Assembly (NCBI RefSeq): GCF_003946555.1
Contig: NZ_RHOO01000024.1
Location: 1-40,779 of the forward strand
Origin: Companilactobacillus hulinensis
GTDB taxonomy: Bacteria > Bacillota > Bacilli > Lactobacillales > Lactobacillaceae
Length of the DNA: 40,779 nt
Reading direction: 5' to 3'
Shown: positions 19,068 to 29,907 of the stretch, one piece after another
Layout: every line of letters starts with the position of its first letter
How positions within the stretch are numbered: position 1 is the first letter of the stretch
The notes under the pieces: model-generated
Told to the model about the DNA's origin: nothing
What the model saw: the letters and a program-made list of their open reading frames with translations, nothing else
The model's database searches: none
Translations under genes and position numbers: made by a program

Positions 19068-20339
19068 TTAGTAAAAAATACGTTTCACACCAACGATTAA
19101 TCCTTTATTACTATAGATAGAAGAGTTACCAACATAGGGACCATATGAATCGACCATGTCATTAGCGTCAGTCAAAATACCGACATGCCAAACAACTCCT
19201 GTCGCTGGATCGGCGAAGAAAATCAAATCGCCTCTTTGACGATCACCAAAACTAACTTGGTGAATTCTTGAGTCAGCCCATAGCAATCTACTGTTCCATT
19301 CATTACCCGGCTGGGCGTGTTGAATAGATGAAACTGGCTCTGGATTGATTCCCGATGCGTACATTGCTTGAACTACTAATCCAGAACAATCAACACCATA
19401 CGCAGGTGAACTTGATGCCCCAGAAATCCAAGGTAGACCAACGTATTTTTCTGCCTGATCAATCATTGCATTAACGTGGTCAGTTCTACTACTATTGGTA
19501 TTTGTTTGTAATGGAGACACATATGAATCAATCCCATACCATTGCGAACTAGAGAATCCCATAGCTTCCCAAGTTTGTAGATCGACAATACCAGTGACTG
19601 GTAATCCATGACGAGACTGGAAACTTCTGACGTCACTAGCAAGCTCAGCATCATAAATTGTATGATGATTTGAAAGTCCAAAATAACCTCTGACCAGCCA
19701 GACTTTCACACCTTCAACACCACTATAGAGGTCATAACCAACATTTCCCACTGGTTGAATTTGACTGTTAGAAATCTGTAGCCAACCGCTGGGATTCTGA
19801 TAATAATCGGCGGTTGTGGCGTCATCACTATTGATCCAAACATCATCGGCAATTTGATAAAATTTCAATCCGCCAAATTCGTCGATACGATTGTATTTCC
19901 AAACTGAACCAGCAGTTAAATCAACATCATCAATAGCTTCAAAATCACTATAGGCTCTCTTGTATTTCTTTGCCCCATCACTTTTAACACGAATAATCCC
20001 ACTAGTGGATTTGCCGTAATTCAACGAAACATCACTGGCCTTCACATATTCAGACGTGCTAACACGATAGTATCTCTGATCATTAAACGTTAATTCCTTA
20101 TCAGTTAACCAAAGTGTGTCAGCTGCCAACGCGCGATTCTTAACTTGTTGACCATCTTTTTTGTACAACGATGTCACACCATGAGTCTTCACAACTCCAA
20201 CTTTAATTGAAGTTGTAGTTGCCTGAGAAGTTTCCGCAGATACAATTGATGGTCCAATACCTGTTGCAACCGGCTGGGTGCTGATCAATACCGCTGCCAA
20301 TAGTCCACTATATAAAAAGATTCCATATTTATTCTTCAT
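19068..20339 (-). CDS. Secreted NlpC/P60 peptidoglycan hydrolase with SLAP-like repeats and a PG-binding domain
   Basis: Exported cell-wall hydrolase of 423 aa. A signal peptide (cleavage near VSA-ETS) is followed by SLAP-like repeats (about 45-190, containing VKNRALAADTLWL and YYRVSTSEYVKASDV). Next comes a PG_binding_1-like domain (SFQSRHGLPVTGIVDLQTWE, about 255-280). The C-terminal NlpC/P60 domain has the catalytic Cys in YGVDCSGLVVQ and His in VVWHVGIL. NlpC/P60 enzymes cut D-Glu to diamino acid bonds in stem peptides. The SLAP-like repeats resemble those of the LRR protein at 178-2565, suggesting a shared wall-binding mode. ATG at 20339 follows GGAAG by 8 nt; the TTG five codons earlier overlaps that site. 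Confidence 0.92.
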   Translation of the reverse strand: MKNKYGIFLYSGLLAAVLISTQPVATGIGPSIVSAETSQATTTSIKVGVVKTHGVTSLYKKDGQQVKNRALAADTLWLTDKELTFNDQRYYRVSTSEYVKASDVSLNYGKSTSGIIRVKSDGAKKYKRAYSDFEAIDDVDLTAGSVWKYNRIDEFGGLKFYQIADDVWINSDDATTADYYQNPSGWLQISNSQIQPVGNVGYDLYSGVEGVKVWLVRGYFGLSNHHTIYDAELASDVRSFQSRHGLPVTGIVDLQTWEAMGFSSSQWYGIDSYVSPLQTNTNSSRTDHVNAMIDQAEKYVGLPWISGASSSPAYGVDCSGLVVQAMYASGINPEPVSSIQHAQPGNEWNSRLLWADSRIHQVSFGDRQRGDLIFFADPATGVVWHVGILTDANDMVDSYGPYVGNSSIYSNKGLIVGVKRIFY

Positions 20340-20502
20340 ATTAATTACTTCCAAATAACTGTCGCTAACGACTATTAATCCTCAAAATAATTGGAACTCT
20401 TTGTTCTCATTTTCAGACTATGTTTTACTCTGATTGATTTGGTTTGTCGAAAGTATTTGTCTGGTTATTCGGGACGAGATGTATAGCTTGGTTATAGAAA
20501 GA

Positions 20503-20550
20503 AATAGAGCCACTATCCACTTTATCGTTCAGGTGGACAGTGACTCTATT
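20503..20550 (-). terminator. Hairpin after tex, probable terminator
   Basis: A long imperfect stem pairs 20503-20520 with 20533-20550 (AATAGAG...CTCTATT) around a 12-nt loop, 14 nt past the tex stop. The T tract on the minus strand is short (TTTC), so efficiency is uncertain. Confidence 0.6.
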
Positions 20551-20563
20551 ATTTTGACTAAAT

Positions 20564-22765
20564 TTAATTATTAACCTTATTTCCAAGCATCGTTAGTTGA
20601 ATACGATTACGAGTCTCATCGACACTAAGTACCCAAACAGTCACAATGTCGCCAATTGTTACTACCGTACTTGGATCACTAACATATCGATCGGCCAACT
20701 GTGAAATATGGACCAATCCGTCTTGTTTAACTCCAATATCAACAAATACACCAAAATCAATCACGTTTCTAACCGTACCCTGAAGTTCCATCCCTGGCTT
20801 AAGATCAGCCATAGTTAAGACATCTTGTCGGAGCAATGGTGCCGGCATATTATCACGAAGATCTCGTCCTGGTTTACTCAATCCCTCAATAATATCAGTT
20901 AGAGTTTCCTCTCCAATATTCAGCTTTTGAGTCCACTCACGCTTATCCAACTTAACCAACTTTTGATGAAGTTCAGCAGTACCAATTGATTCAGTGGACA
21001 TTTCAATTCCCTTGAATAATTTCCGTGTAGCTGCATAGCTTTCCGGATGAATATCAGTATTATCCAGTGGGTCATTTCCAGAAATAATCCTTAAGAATCC
21101 AACCGATTGTTGATAAGCCTTGGGACCCAATCGAGGAACCTGCTTTAAGGATTCACGATTATCGAAGGAACCTTGTTCATTTCGAAACTTTACGATATTT
21201 TTTGCGGTAGTTGAGGTCAACCCAGAAATATGAGTCAACAATTCTGGACTTGCTGTATTAACGTTAACGCCTACTTGATTCACAGCTGTTTCTACAACCC
21301 GGTCCAATTGTTCATCTAGGTCTTTTTCAGGAACATCATGTTGATATTGCCCCACACCAATTGCCTTAGGATCAACCTTTATCAATTCAGCCAGCGGATC
21401 CTGCAATCGGCGACCAATACTAATTGCTGAACGTTCCTCAACATGAAGATTGCCAAACTCTGCACGAGCATTGGCACTGGCTGAATACACTGAAGCGCCT
21501 GCTTCATTAACAATCACATAATAAACCGGACGTTTTAGAGTTTTTAAAATTCCACTGACAAACTCTTCTGATTCTCGACTAGCAGTTCCATTCCCAATAG
21601 CAATCATTTCAACTTGATAATCTTCAAGTAACTTCTTAAATTCTGTACTAGCCGCAGCCTGTTTTTCTTTATTTGCCGGTTTGTGAGGATAGATTACTTG
21701 TTTAGTTAAGAACTGTCCATTAGCGTCGATAATTGCTAATTTACAGCCTGTTCGATAAGCTGGATCAAATCCCATAACAACTTTGCCTTTCAATGGTGAC
21801 GCCATTAAAAGATGATATAAGTTATTTCCAAAAACTTTAATTGCATGTTCATTCGCTTGGTCAGATAACTTACGACGAATTTCCCTTGCAATAGCTGGTC
21901 CCATAAATCGTTTGTACGCATCCGCAAAGCCTATCTTAACTTTTTCTACAGCTGGGCCTTGATGGTTACCAATTATTCGAGAATATCCAAAATTCAAAAC
22001 TCTATCAGTATCGACAGAGATACCGACAGTCAATATTTTTTCACGTTCTCCACGGTTAATAGCTAATACTCGATATGGAGGAATTTGTTTCAATGATTGC
22101 TGAAAATCATAATATGTCTCGTAAGTTTGTCCCTCATCCTTTTCTTTAGCACCACGTTTCACCTTGCTAGTCAATTCACCATTTTGGTAAGTATACCCTC
22201 TTATCCACTCACGAAAACTAGCTTTTTCACTGAATCTTTCGGCTAGAATTTCATTAACTCCAGCCCAAACCGACTCTAAATCTGGTAAATTTTTACCAGC
22301 ATTAATAAAAGAACTGGCTTTGTTATTCAAACCATTCGATGGAAAACTTAATAACCAATTTGCTAAGGGCTCTAATCCAGCTTCTCGAGCAATACTAGCT
22401 TTGGTCTGCTTCTTTTGTTTATATGGAAGATACAAATCTTCAACTTTTTGTAATACCGTCGCTTCTTCAAGTTGTTTCTTTAATGTAGGTGTCAACTTGC
22501 CCTGTTCTTGAATCAAGTTAATGACGTCATTACGACGTTGGTTTAACTTCATCAATCGACGTGCTTCATCTTCAATATCACGAATAGCAACTTCATCTAA
22601 AGTACCGGTGCGTTCCTTACGATAACGAGCAATAAACGGCACGGTATTACCCTCATCTAATAATTCTAGAACTGCTTTTATCTGTTGGACTTTATACTTA
22701 CTCATTTGTTTATGAACTGATTGAGTTAAATCAACCAAGCTATCTTCTGACTTACTTACTACCAT
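20564..22765 (-). CDS. tex: Tex-family RNA-binding transcription accessory protein
   Basis: Cytoplasmic nucleic-acid-binding protein of 733 aa. It has an N-terminal Tex region (FIARYRKERTGTLDE), a YqgF/RNase H-like fold in the middle (VMGFDPAYRTGCKLAII, about 335-450), helix-hairpin-helix segments (about 490-560) and a C-terminal S1 domain (MELQGTVRNVIDFGVFVDIG, about 650-725). Tex proteins bind RNA through S1 and affect transcription and gene expression broadly; the exact reaction is not known. GGAGG lies 5 nt before the ATG at 22765. A TTG four codons upstream overlaps the site and is not used. Confidence 0.94.
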   Translation of the reverse strand: MVVSKSEDSLVDLTQSVHKQMSKYKVQQIKAVLELLDEGNTVPFIARYRKERTGTLDEVAIRDIEDEARRLMKLNQRRNDVINLIQEQGKLTPTLKKQLEEATVLQKVEDLYLPYKQKKQTKASIAREAGLEPLANWLLSFPSNGLNNKASSFINAGKNLPDLESVWAGVNEILAERFSEKASFREWIRGYTYQNGELTSKVKRGAKEKDEGQTYETYYDFQQSLKQIPPYRVLAINRGEREKILTVGISVDTDRVLNFGYSRIIGNHQGPAVEKVKIGFADAYKRFMGPAIAREIRRKLSDQANEHAIKVFGNNLYHLLMASPLKGKVVMGFDPAYRTGCKLAIIDANGQFLTKQVIYPHKPANKEKQAAASTEFKKLLEDYQVEMIAIGNGTASRESEEFVSGILKTLKRPVYYVIVNEAGASVYSASANARAEFGNLHVEERSAISIGRRLQDPLAELIKVDPKAIGVGQYQHDVPEKDLDEQLDRVVETAVNQVGVNVNTASPELLTHISGLTSTTAKNIVKFRNEQGSFDNRESLKQVPRLGPKAYQQSVGFLRIISGNDPLDNTDIHPESYAATRKLFKGIEMSTESIGTAELHQKLVKLDKREWTQKLNIGEETLTDIIEGLSKPGRDLRDNMPAPLLRQDVLTMADLKPGMELQGTVRNVIDFGVFVDIGVKQDGLVHISQLADRYVSDPSTVVTIGDIVTVWVLSVDETRNRIQLTMLGNKVNN

Positions 22766-22846
22766 GTGGACCTCCAATTTTAATCAAGCTGCTTATTTAT
22801 TGTTGGGCAAAAACGTCAAGTATCATTTTGTACTTAACATAGCATC

Positions 22847-22885
22847 AAAGGAAGACTTAGAATTAAATTCCAAGTCTTCCTTTGA
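22847..22885. other. Perfect 13-bp hairpin upstream of tex
   Basis: CAAAGGAAGACTT (22847-22859) pairs with AAGTCTTCCTTTG (22873-22885) around a 13-nt loop. Neither side has a T tract, so it is not a normal terminator. It may be a leader structure of tex or part of a second stop for the efflux operon. Confidence 0.5.
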
Positions 22886-22940
22886 AATAACGTCACCAAT
22901 TATATCACGGTATCGCTACAAACTTTTAATATGAACATTA

Positions 22941-22990
22941 AAAAAGAATCGTAAGGTGATTCTCCCAAAATGGGGAGATCCTACGATCCT
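22941..22990 (-). terminator. Terminator of the marR-efflux-DUF4811 operon
   Basis: On the minus strand an imperfect stem (outer ATCGTA/TACGAT at 22982-22987 and 22948-22953, inner CTCCC/GGGAG) is followed by CTTTTTT. It comes after repeat copy B, matching the order stop-repeat-terminator seen at 14725-15028 and 25947-26202. Confidence 0.7.
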
Positions 22991-23112
22991 CTTCTTAAAC
23001 GAGCTACGAAGCACAGATTCCTGCGCCTACTACGGACAATAAATGCGCCACTACGTGGCACCTTTATTATCCTAGGTAGTGCTCAGAATCTCCCGTGCTT
23101 CTCCGCTCTCTG
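22990..23112 (-). repeat. Structured repeat family, copy B
   Basis: On the minus strand GAGCACTACCTAGGATAA (about 23067-23084) and the GTGCCACGTAGTGGCGC hairpin are followed by CCGTAGTAGGCGCAGG. The outer stem pairs 23008-23014 (GAAGCAC) with 23095-23101 (GTGCTTC), a three-base one-sided bulge (23092-23094) follows, and the inner stem pairs 23015-23019 with 23087-23091. It sits in the 3' untranslated region of the DUF4811-like gene in the sense orientation. Confidence 0.85.
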
Positions 23113-23118
23113 ATATTT

Positions 23119-23841
23119 TTACTTAGTAACTTCTTCCACAATCTTAGCCATTGCTTGTGCTTTAAACTCTTTTTGAGCTTGTTGCATAACTTGCTTTTGT
23201 TGTGCTGAGGTCATGGTTGGATTAGCCATCATTGCTTTTGTGACTGCAGCTTTGACATAAGCCTCACCTTCGGACCCCATTTGAGCTTGAACTTTTTTAC
23301 TCTTCATTTCTTTACTCAACTTAGTAGCTTGAGTTGTACTCAAGACAATCCAATCATCCCCAATGTGGAATGTATTAGATTGTTTGATGAACTCCTTGTT
23401 ATTTCCAGAAATACTGAATAAGAATGAATAGAAACCATTCTTGTATTCCCAGCGAGTAGTCTTAGAAGTTAAAGTATTTGAACTTGAACCCTTCTTGACT
23501 TTGTTTGTAACATGAAGTTTTGCCTTAGTGTGATCAGGATTCTTAGCTTTGGCAGTTTCTGGTGTGCGATAAATATACACATTTTCCTTACCGCTAGTAC
23601 CTAATTCTTTATAAAGCAAAATATTGTTACCCTTTTGAACAGTTTGAATCTGTTCAGTCTTTTCAGAAGTTACCTTCTTCATACCAAAATGACCATATTC
23701 ATTTGATACTAATAAGACGATACTTCCAATAAATATAACTATGAAGATTCCAGCTAATGTATAGCCGACTTTTTTGTTCTGAATAAAAACTGCGAAGTAA
23801 TAAGATAATACGGCACAAATAAGAATTGAAATAATAACCAT
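23119..23841 (-). CDS. DUF4811-like membrane protein linked to an efflux pump
   Basis: A 240-residue protein with two N-terminal membrane segments (about 1-20 and 28-48) and a hydrophilic remainder that should face outward. The arrangement directly after a DHA2 pump matches the DUF4811 proteins of lactobacilli, which often follow LmrB-type transporters. The start ATG overlaps the pump stop codon by one base (TAATG), so the two are translationally coupled. Its C-terminus is rich in Gln, Met and Lys. Function is not known; an accessory role for the pump is an inference from linkage. Confidence 0.75.
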   Translation of the reverse strand: MVIISILICAVLSYYFAVFIQNKKVGYTLAGIFIVIFIGSIVLLVSNEYGHFGMKKVTSEKTEQIQTVQKGNNILLYKELGTSGKENVYIYRTPETAKAKNPDHTKAKLHVTNKVKKGSSSNTLTSKTTRWEYKNGFYSFLFSISGNNKEFIKQSNTFHIGDDWIVLSTTQATKLSKEMKSKKVQAQMGSEGEAYVKAAVTKAMMANPTMTSAQQKQVMQQAQKEFKAQAMAKIVEEVTK

Positions 23842-25337
23842 TATTTGTCACCTGCCATTTCACTCATTTTTTCAATATCGACTTCTTTAGACTTAGTGTC
23901 ATTTCTAACCATAAATGTAATAGCCAAAGCAATCACACAGAATAGAATAGCAACACCAAAGGCTGCATGATACCCACTCAAAGTAGCATTAAAGAAGTGA
24001 TCAGCGTATTTAAGTGGATCTGAAGCTAATAAACCTTTGCCAGGCTTGTCAGTATTTGTAACGTTAGTCAAGACACTGACCAAGATAGCTGTACCCATTG
24101 AACTGAACACCTGACGAACAGTGTTATTAACAGCAGTACCATGACTCATCAAGTTAAATGGCAATGCGTTCATACCATCAGTTGTAACAGGCATCAAGAC
24201 CATCGAAATACCGAACATACGAACCATGTATAATACAACGATATCTAAAATTGGTGTTGTTTTAGTTAAGAATAAGAATGGAATTGTACCAGCAGTAAGT
24301 AAGAACATACCCATACGAGCTAGATCCTTAGGTCCGAATCTATCAAAGGCACGTCCTGTGATAGGACTCATAACACCAATCAAAATAGCACCAGGTAGAA
24401 GTGTCAATCCAGAATGGAACGCACTCATACCCTTAACAATCTGTAGATATAATGGCAAGATCATTTCAACACCGACCATGGCCATGTTAGTTACAGATGA
24501 TAAAGCTGCAGCAACTGCGAACTTCTTAACTTTAAAGACACGTAATTCCAAGAACGGTGTCTTCATCTTAAGTTGACGGTAACCGAACAAGATAATGACG
24601 ATAACACCACCAATAATAGTACTTAGAACAATTGGTGAACCCCAACCATTGTCACCAACAGATGAGAATCCATATAGAACTGAACCAAACCCAACAGTTG
24701 AAAGGATTAGGGATAGAACATCAAGCTTAGTTCTCTTTGTTTGAATAACTGGTCTCATATAGACAAAGGCCAAAATCAATACGATCACAACGATAGGAAT
24801 GATCATTCCGAACAAATCACGCCATGTGAAGTTATCGATGATCCAACCAGACAATGTAGGTCCGATGGCTGGAGCAAGTCCGATAACCAATCCACCCAAT
24901 CCCATGGCAGTACCACGCTGATTAGCTGGGAATATTGAAAGCATAATAACTTGCATCAGTGGCATTGTAATACCAACACCAACCGCTTGGATCAAACGAC
25001 CTGCAAGAATAGTTCCAAAGTTTGGAGCTGTAAAACACATAATTGTTCCGACTAAGAATGTAGACATCGCAACAATATACAGAATCTTGTTACTGAAGTT
25101 AGTGCTTAACCAAGCAGTAACTGGAATCATAATACCGTTAACCATCAAGAATCCAGTAGTCAACCACTGAACATCAGATGTTGTAACGTTGAATTCCTTC
25201 ATCAAAGTTGGAAATGCGGTAGTTAAAATAGTACCGTTCAAAACAGTACAGAATGTACCGACAAGTAAAACCATAACTAACAAATTACGGTTGAATGGCT
25301 TGCCGTTGACATCTAAGTGTGCACCACCATTTGTCAT
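23841..25337 (-). CDS. DHA2-family MFS multidrug efflux pump (LmrB/EmrB type)
   Basis: Proton-driven drug exporter of 498 aa with about 14 membrane segments. Motif A-like text is weak, but the DHA2 signature is clear: TTAFPTLMKEFNVTTSDVQW in the first loop, QAVGVGITMPLMQVI, and motif C-like GLAPAIGPTLSGWII. The frame is open from 25412, but that would overlap marR. GAAGGAA near 25350 points to the ATG at 25337. It lies 31 nt after marR and overlaps the DUF4811-like gene, forming a three-gene operon under the MarR-type repressor. Substrates cannot be told from sequence. Confidence 0.92.
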   Translation of the reverse strand: MTNGGAHLDVNGKPFNRNLLVMVLLVGTFCTVLNGTILTTAFPTLMKEFNVTTSDVQWLTTGFLMVNGIMIPVTAWLSTNFSNKILYIVAMSTFLVGTIMCFTAPNFGTILAGRLIQAVGVGITMPLMQVIMLSIFPANQRGTAMGLGGLVIGLAPAIGPTLSGWIIDNFTWRDLFGMIIPIVVIVLILAFVYMRPVIQTKRTKLDVLSLILSTVGFGSVLYGFSSVGDNGWGSPIVLSTIIGGVIVIILFGYRQLKMKTPFLELRVFKVKKFAVAAALSSVTNMAMVGVEMILPLYLQIVKGMSAFHSGLTLLPGAILIGVMSPITGRAFDRFGPKDLARMGMFLLTAGTIPFLFLTKTTPILDIVVLYMVRMFGISMVLMPVTTDGMNALPFNLMSHGTAVNNTVRQVFSSMGTAILVSVLTNVTNTDKPGKGLLASDPLKYADHFFNATLSGYHAAFGVAILFCVIALAITFMVRNDTKSKEVDIEKMSEMAGDK

Positions 25338-25368
25338 AATAATATTTCCTTCTTTCATTTTTTCGTAT

Positions 25369-25812
25369 CTATTTATTAATATCGGGAATTTTGACCTTAT
25401 CGAGATTGGCATAAACTTTTGCGAGAATGATCTTCAATTGCTCTTGTTCATCCTCAGTGATTCCAGAATAAATGGCCTTGTTAGAATCTCTAAATGCCGC
25501 TCTAAGTTTATTACCAAACTCTTTTCCTGTTTCAGTAGCTTGGACAATTTTTCTACGTCGATTGCTTTCGTCAACTTCTCGAGTTACAAATCCCTGTTGT
25601 TCCAGCTTTTTCATTGATCGGGCAACAATTGCTCCATCGAATAAAGTAGCTTCACTAATCTTTTCTTGATTATATCCAGGGTGTTTCGTAACAATCATCA
25701 TTATTATGCAATCGGCAGGATTGAAATCGGTTCCTTTCAAAAAAGCTGATATAATCCGCTTGCGTTGCATCATAAATCTAACCGCAAAGCCTATCAAATC
25801 GTAGTCGTCCAT
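25369..25812 (-). CDS. MarR-family transcriptional regulator
   Basis: A winged-helix regulator of 147 aa. The recognition region includes NQEKISEATLFDGAIVARSMKKLEQQGFV and the wing REVDESNRRRKIVQATETG, typical of MarR/SlyA proteins. It is the first gene of the efflux operon, so it most likely represses the operon and is released by a pump substrate. GAGGTGA precedes the ATG at 25812. A candidate operator overlaps the -10 box at 25847-25868. Confidence 0.93.
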   Translation of the reverse strand: MDDYDLIGFAVRFMMQRKRIISAFLKGTDFNPADCIIMMIVTKHPGYNQEKISEATLFDGAIVARSMKKLEQQGFVTREVDESNRRRKIVQATETGKEFGNKLRAAFRDSNKAIYSGITEDEQEQLKIILAKVYANLDKVKIPDINK

Positions 25813-25846
25813 TGTTCACCTCATAAAATTAAAAATATATTTCTAA

Positions 25847-25884
25847 ATAGCAACAAAAAATATGCTATACCCAACTGTTGACAA
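25847..25884 (-). promoter_or_regulatory. Promoter and probable MarR operator of the efflux operon
   Basis: On the minus strand TTGTCA (25879-25884), a 16-nt spacer and TATTTT (25857-25862) form a promoter. An inverted repeat ATAGCA (25847-25852) / TGCTAT (25863-25868) with a 10-nt gap spans the -10 box, as expected for an autorepressor site. Confidence 0.55.
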
Positions 25885-25940
25885 AATCAAGAGTTAGATA
25901 CCATATATTTTGATGAAACTGTTTCCATATTTGCAAGTAC

Positions 25941-25980
25941 AAAAAAAGATGGTGATATTTTGCTATCACCATCTTTTAAG
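25941..25980 (-). terminator. Terminator of trpS
   Basis: An 11-bp stem AGATGGTGATA (25947-25957) with TATCACCATCT (25964-25974) has T runs in both directions. It closes the trpS transcript after repeat copy C and shields it from the marR promoter. Confidence 0.88.
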
Positions 25981-26017
25981 TATGTTTTATTTAAATGAAT
26001 TATGGAAGCCAGAACTC

Positions 26018-26200
26018 TGTGCTCACTTAGGATCTCCCGGCAATTTCACTTTCTAAACGAGCTGCAGAAGCCAGATTCCTGCGCTTACTACGAATAATAA
26101 ATGCACCACTACGTGGCACCTTCATTATCCTAGGTAATGCTCAGAATCTCCCGGCAATTTTACTTCCTAAACGAGCTGCAGAAGCCAGATTCCTGCGCTC
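26018..26200 (-). repeat. Structured repeat family, copy C, with a 54-bp direct repeat
   Basis: The minus strand carries GAGCATTACCTAGGATAATG, the GTGCCACGTAGTGGTGC hairpin and CGTAGTAAGCGCAGG. The flanking block 26146-26199 is repeated at 26032-26085 with 52 of 54 matches, so the copy looks partly duplicated. It begins 2 nt past the trpS stop and lies in the trpS 3' untranslated region, sense orientation. Confidence 0.85.
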
Positions 26201-26201
26201 T

Positions 26202-27372
<1,171 letters not shown>

Positions 27373-27383
27373 TGCATAAAAAA

Positions 27384-27593
27384 AGCGCCTAAAGATATAA
27401 ATATATCAATAGGACGCTTGCACGTGGTGCCACCTGTTTTGTAGAATTTCTCTACCACTCATTAGCTGTAAGGTAGCAACCCATACCCAGTTTCCAATCC
27501 AAGAGCGATGACTTTTTCAGCCTTGAAGTCATTCTCTGATACAACTTACTTGAATTAGTACTCAAAAATGCTTATGCTTTAATGTACTTTAAT
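27384..27593 (-). ncRNA. Tryptophan T-box riboswitch of trpS
   Basis: On the minus strand the T-box core AGGTGGCACCACG (27423-27435) is followed by CGTCCT, which pairs back to AGG and ACG. The terminator pairs AGCGTCCT with AGGCGCT (27384-27418) and ends in seven T. The TGGC acceptor bulge predicts G at position 73, as in bacterial tRNA-Trp. A TGG in GAAACTGGG on the 3' side of Stem I fits the specifier. AGAGAATGAC is the Stem I apical element. Confidence 0.92.
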
Positions 27594-27600
27594 TGCTATA

Positions 27601-27629
27601 AGCATAATTAATAATGACCAAATTGTCAA
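27601..27629 (-). promoter_or_regulatory. trpS promoter
   Basis: On the minus strand TTGACA (27624-27629), a 17-nt spacer and TATGCT (27601-27606) precede the T-box. The -35 lies only 13 nt from the divergent helD start codon, so the helD promoter must lie within DNA that also encodes the T-box. Confidence 0.8.
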
Positions 27630-27642
27630 TGAGAGGTAATTT

Positions 27643-29907
27643 ATGACCGTTAACGAAACTAAAGAAGAAGAACAAACTCGAGTTAATGAAATCGCACAAA
27701 AGATTGACGATAAGATCAACCGTGCTACAGAAAATCTCGAAAAAGCTCATACCGAAACACATAACATTTACCGTAATTACGGTGAAAATACCAAAGTTAA
27801 TACCTTTGAAGTCGATGACCAAATGGAAACTAATGCTTCTGTTCAGCAACAGAAACAATTGGTTGCCTTGGCCGTTGAAAATGAAAACATTCTCGAATCA
27901 AACAAATTAAAACTAGAAAACCTGCAAGGTTCTCCATACTTCGGACGAATTGATATTGTTGAAGATGGCGAAGAAGACACACTATATATAGGAACATCTA
28001 CGCTTCAAGACGACGACGGAGAATTCCTGATCTATGACTGGCGTGCCCCTATTTCTGGTATCTATTACAATGGTGTCCTTGGAAAAGTCAGCTATCCTAC
28101 CCCAACCGGTAAAGCTGAGGTAGATTTAAAAAAGAAACGCCAATTCCAGATCATCCACAACAAGATTCGCAACATGTTCGATACCAACGAAACTGTTGGA
28201 GACGAAATTCTGCAATCTGTTCTTAGCGAATACAGCGACGAATATATGAAGAATATTGTCGCAACTATTCAACATGAACAGAACACTATTATTCGCGATA
28301 CACACTCGGATGTTCTACTGGTTCAAGGTGTTGCCGGAAGTGGTAAGACCTCAGCTATCTTGCAACGTGTAGCCTACCTGCTATACCACAGTCGTTCAAC
28401 TTTGGATGCCGACAAAATTGTTCTATTCTCACCAAACAGACTATTCAGTAACTATATTTCTGAAGTTCTACCAAGTTTGGGTGAAAGAAACATGCGCCAG
28501 GTCACCCTTAATGAATTCATTTCACTACGTCTGACTGGTATTCAAGTTGAAACACTATTCGACCGTTACGAAAAAGACGAGCATAATCTACCTCAGACTA
28601 CAATTAACATTCGTTTGTTCAAAGAAAGTGCCGAATTCCTTGAAACACTGGAACAAACTGAAAAAGAAAACAAAGAACACACTTTGTACTTCGAAGATAT
28701 TATCTTCGAAGGTAAACCATTCTTCACCAAAGAAGAAATCTCAGAAATATATGACAAGCAAAATACAGCTTTCAGCATTCCTGACCGCTTCCTCAAGACT
28801 AAGAATATCCTAATTAAACGTCTGAAACGTCGCATTCACAATGATCGTGATGAAGACTGGGTTCAAGCGGAAATCGATAATCTAAACGATGAGGACTTCC
28901 AACAAATCATTACTGATCACAATATTGAGGAATCAACTAATCAGCGTTCAATTATCGCTGAAGAATTCCTGAAGGAACGTTACGCTCCTATTTACAATGC
29001 TCTGATCAATAATTATTTCTTTGATCCATACAAAGAATATGTTTTCTTACTAGATAATATGCGCCAAAATATTGTTTCTGACAGTGTTTGGCAAACAATG
29101 ATCGAATCAATCGACCAAAGTGTGGAAGCTCATAAACTAGGCTTGAGTGACGCCGTAGCTATTCTTTATTTACGTGATTTCATAACTGACAATGGTATCA
29201 ATCACAATATCCAACACATCTTCATCGATGAGATTCAAGATTACACAATGGCACAACTGAAGTACATTTCTCACTCTTTCCCGAATGCCAAAATGACACT
29301 ACTAGGTGACCGTGCACAGGATGTCCTGACAAGTTCATATCGTAATAAGGACGTCATTACCGCCATTTGTGAACTGTACAAAGGTAAGAAAGTCACAACT
29401 ATTACCTTGAATCAAAGTTATCGTTCCACCGCTGAAATCACTAACTTCGCCAAGTCATTATTACCAAATGCGGATGAAGTTAAGTCGTTCTCGAGAAAAG
29501 GCGAAACACCAACCGTTAAGATTTTTGACGATGAAACTGACTACTACATGGGACTAAAACAAACCGCACGTGATTTGACTGATGAATACGAAACGGTGGC
29601 TATTTTAACTAGAAACCAGGCACAAGCCGAACAAGTCTATACTCACTTCGGTGATGAATCATTAGTCACCTTGGTTGATGCCGGCTTCCGTTCAGTTCCA
29701 AAGGGCATCTTAGTCATGCCAATTTATCTGGCCAAAGGATTAGAATTCGATGCCGTTATTGGACACGATATTTCCGCAGCCAACTATCCTGATTCGAGAA
29801 GTCGCGATACGCTATACACAATTTGTACCCGTGCTATGCATAATCTAACATTATGTGTTGAAAAAGAACCATCTCCATTATTGGAGCACACAAAGATAAC
29901 TAACTAG
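27643..29907 (+). CDS. helD: HelD-like UvrD-family helicase
   Basis: Superfamily 1 ATPase of 754 aa. The N-terminal coiled coil (about 1-95) and GSPYFGRIDI...YIGTSTLQDDD...YDWRAPISGIYY are hallmarks of HelD, which pulls RNA polymerase off DNA and recycles it. Walker A is GVAGSGKTSA near residue 230, motif II is IFIDEIQDY, motif III is LLGDRAQD, and motif IV-VI text includes LNQSYRSTAEI and MPIYLAKGLEFDAV. GAGAGG precedes the ATG at 27643. It is divergent from trpS and ends directly against the small membrane protein gene on the other strand. Confidence 0.92.
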   Translation: MTVNETKEEEQTRVNEIAQKIDDKINRATENLEKAHTETHNIYRNYGENTKVNTFEVDDQMETNASVQQQKQLVALAVENENILESNKLKLENLQGSPYFGRIDIVEDGEEDTLYIGTSTLQDDDGEFLIYDWRAPISGIYYNGVLGKVSYPTPTGKAEVDLKKKRQFQIIHNKIRNMFDTNETVGDEILQSVLSEYSDEYMKNIVATIQHEQNTIIRDTHSDVLLVQGVAGSGKTSAILQRVAYLLYHSRSTLDADKIVLFSPNRLFSNYISEVLPSLGERNMRQVTLNEFISLRLTGIQVETLFDRYEKDEHNLPQTTINIRLFKESAEFLETLEQTEKENKEHTLYFEDIIFEGKPFFTKEEISEIYDKQNTAFSIPDRFLKTKNILIKRLKRRIHNDRDEDWVQAEIDNLNDEDFQQIITDHNIEESTNQRSIIAEEFLKERYAPIYNALINNYFFDPYKEYVFLLDNMRQNIVSDSVWQTMIESIDQSVEAHKLGLSDAVAILYLRDFITDNGINHNIQHIFIDEIQDYTMAQLKYISHSFPNAKMTLLGDRAQDVLTSSYRNKDVITAICELYKGKKVTTITLNQSYRSTAEITNFAKSLLPNADEVKSFSRKGETPTVKIFDDETDYYMGLKQTARDLTDEYETVAILTRNQAQAEQVYTHFGDESLVTLVDAGFRSVPKGILVMPIYLAKGLEFDAVIGHDISAANYPDSRSRDTLYTICTRAMHNLTLCVEKEPSPLLEHTKITN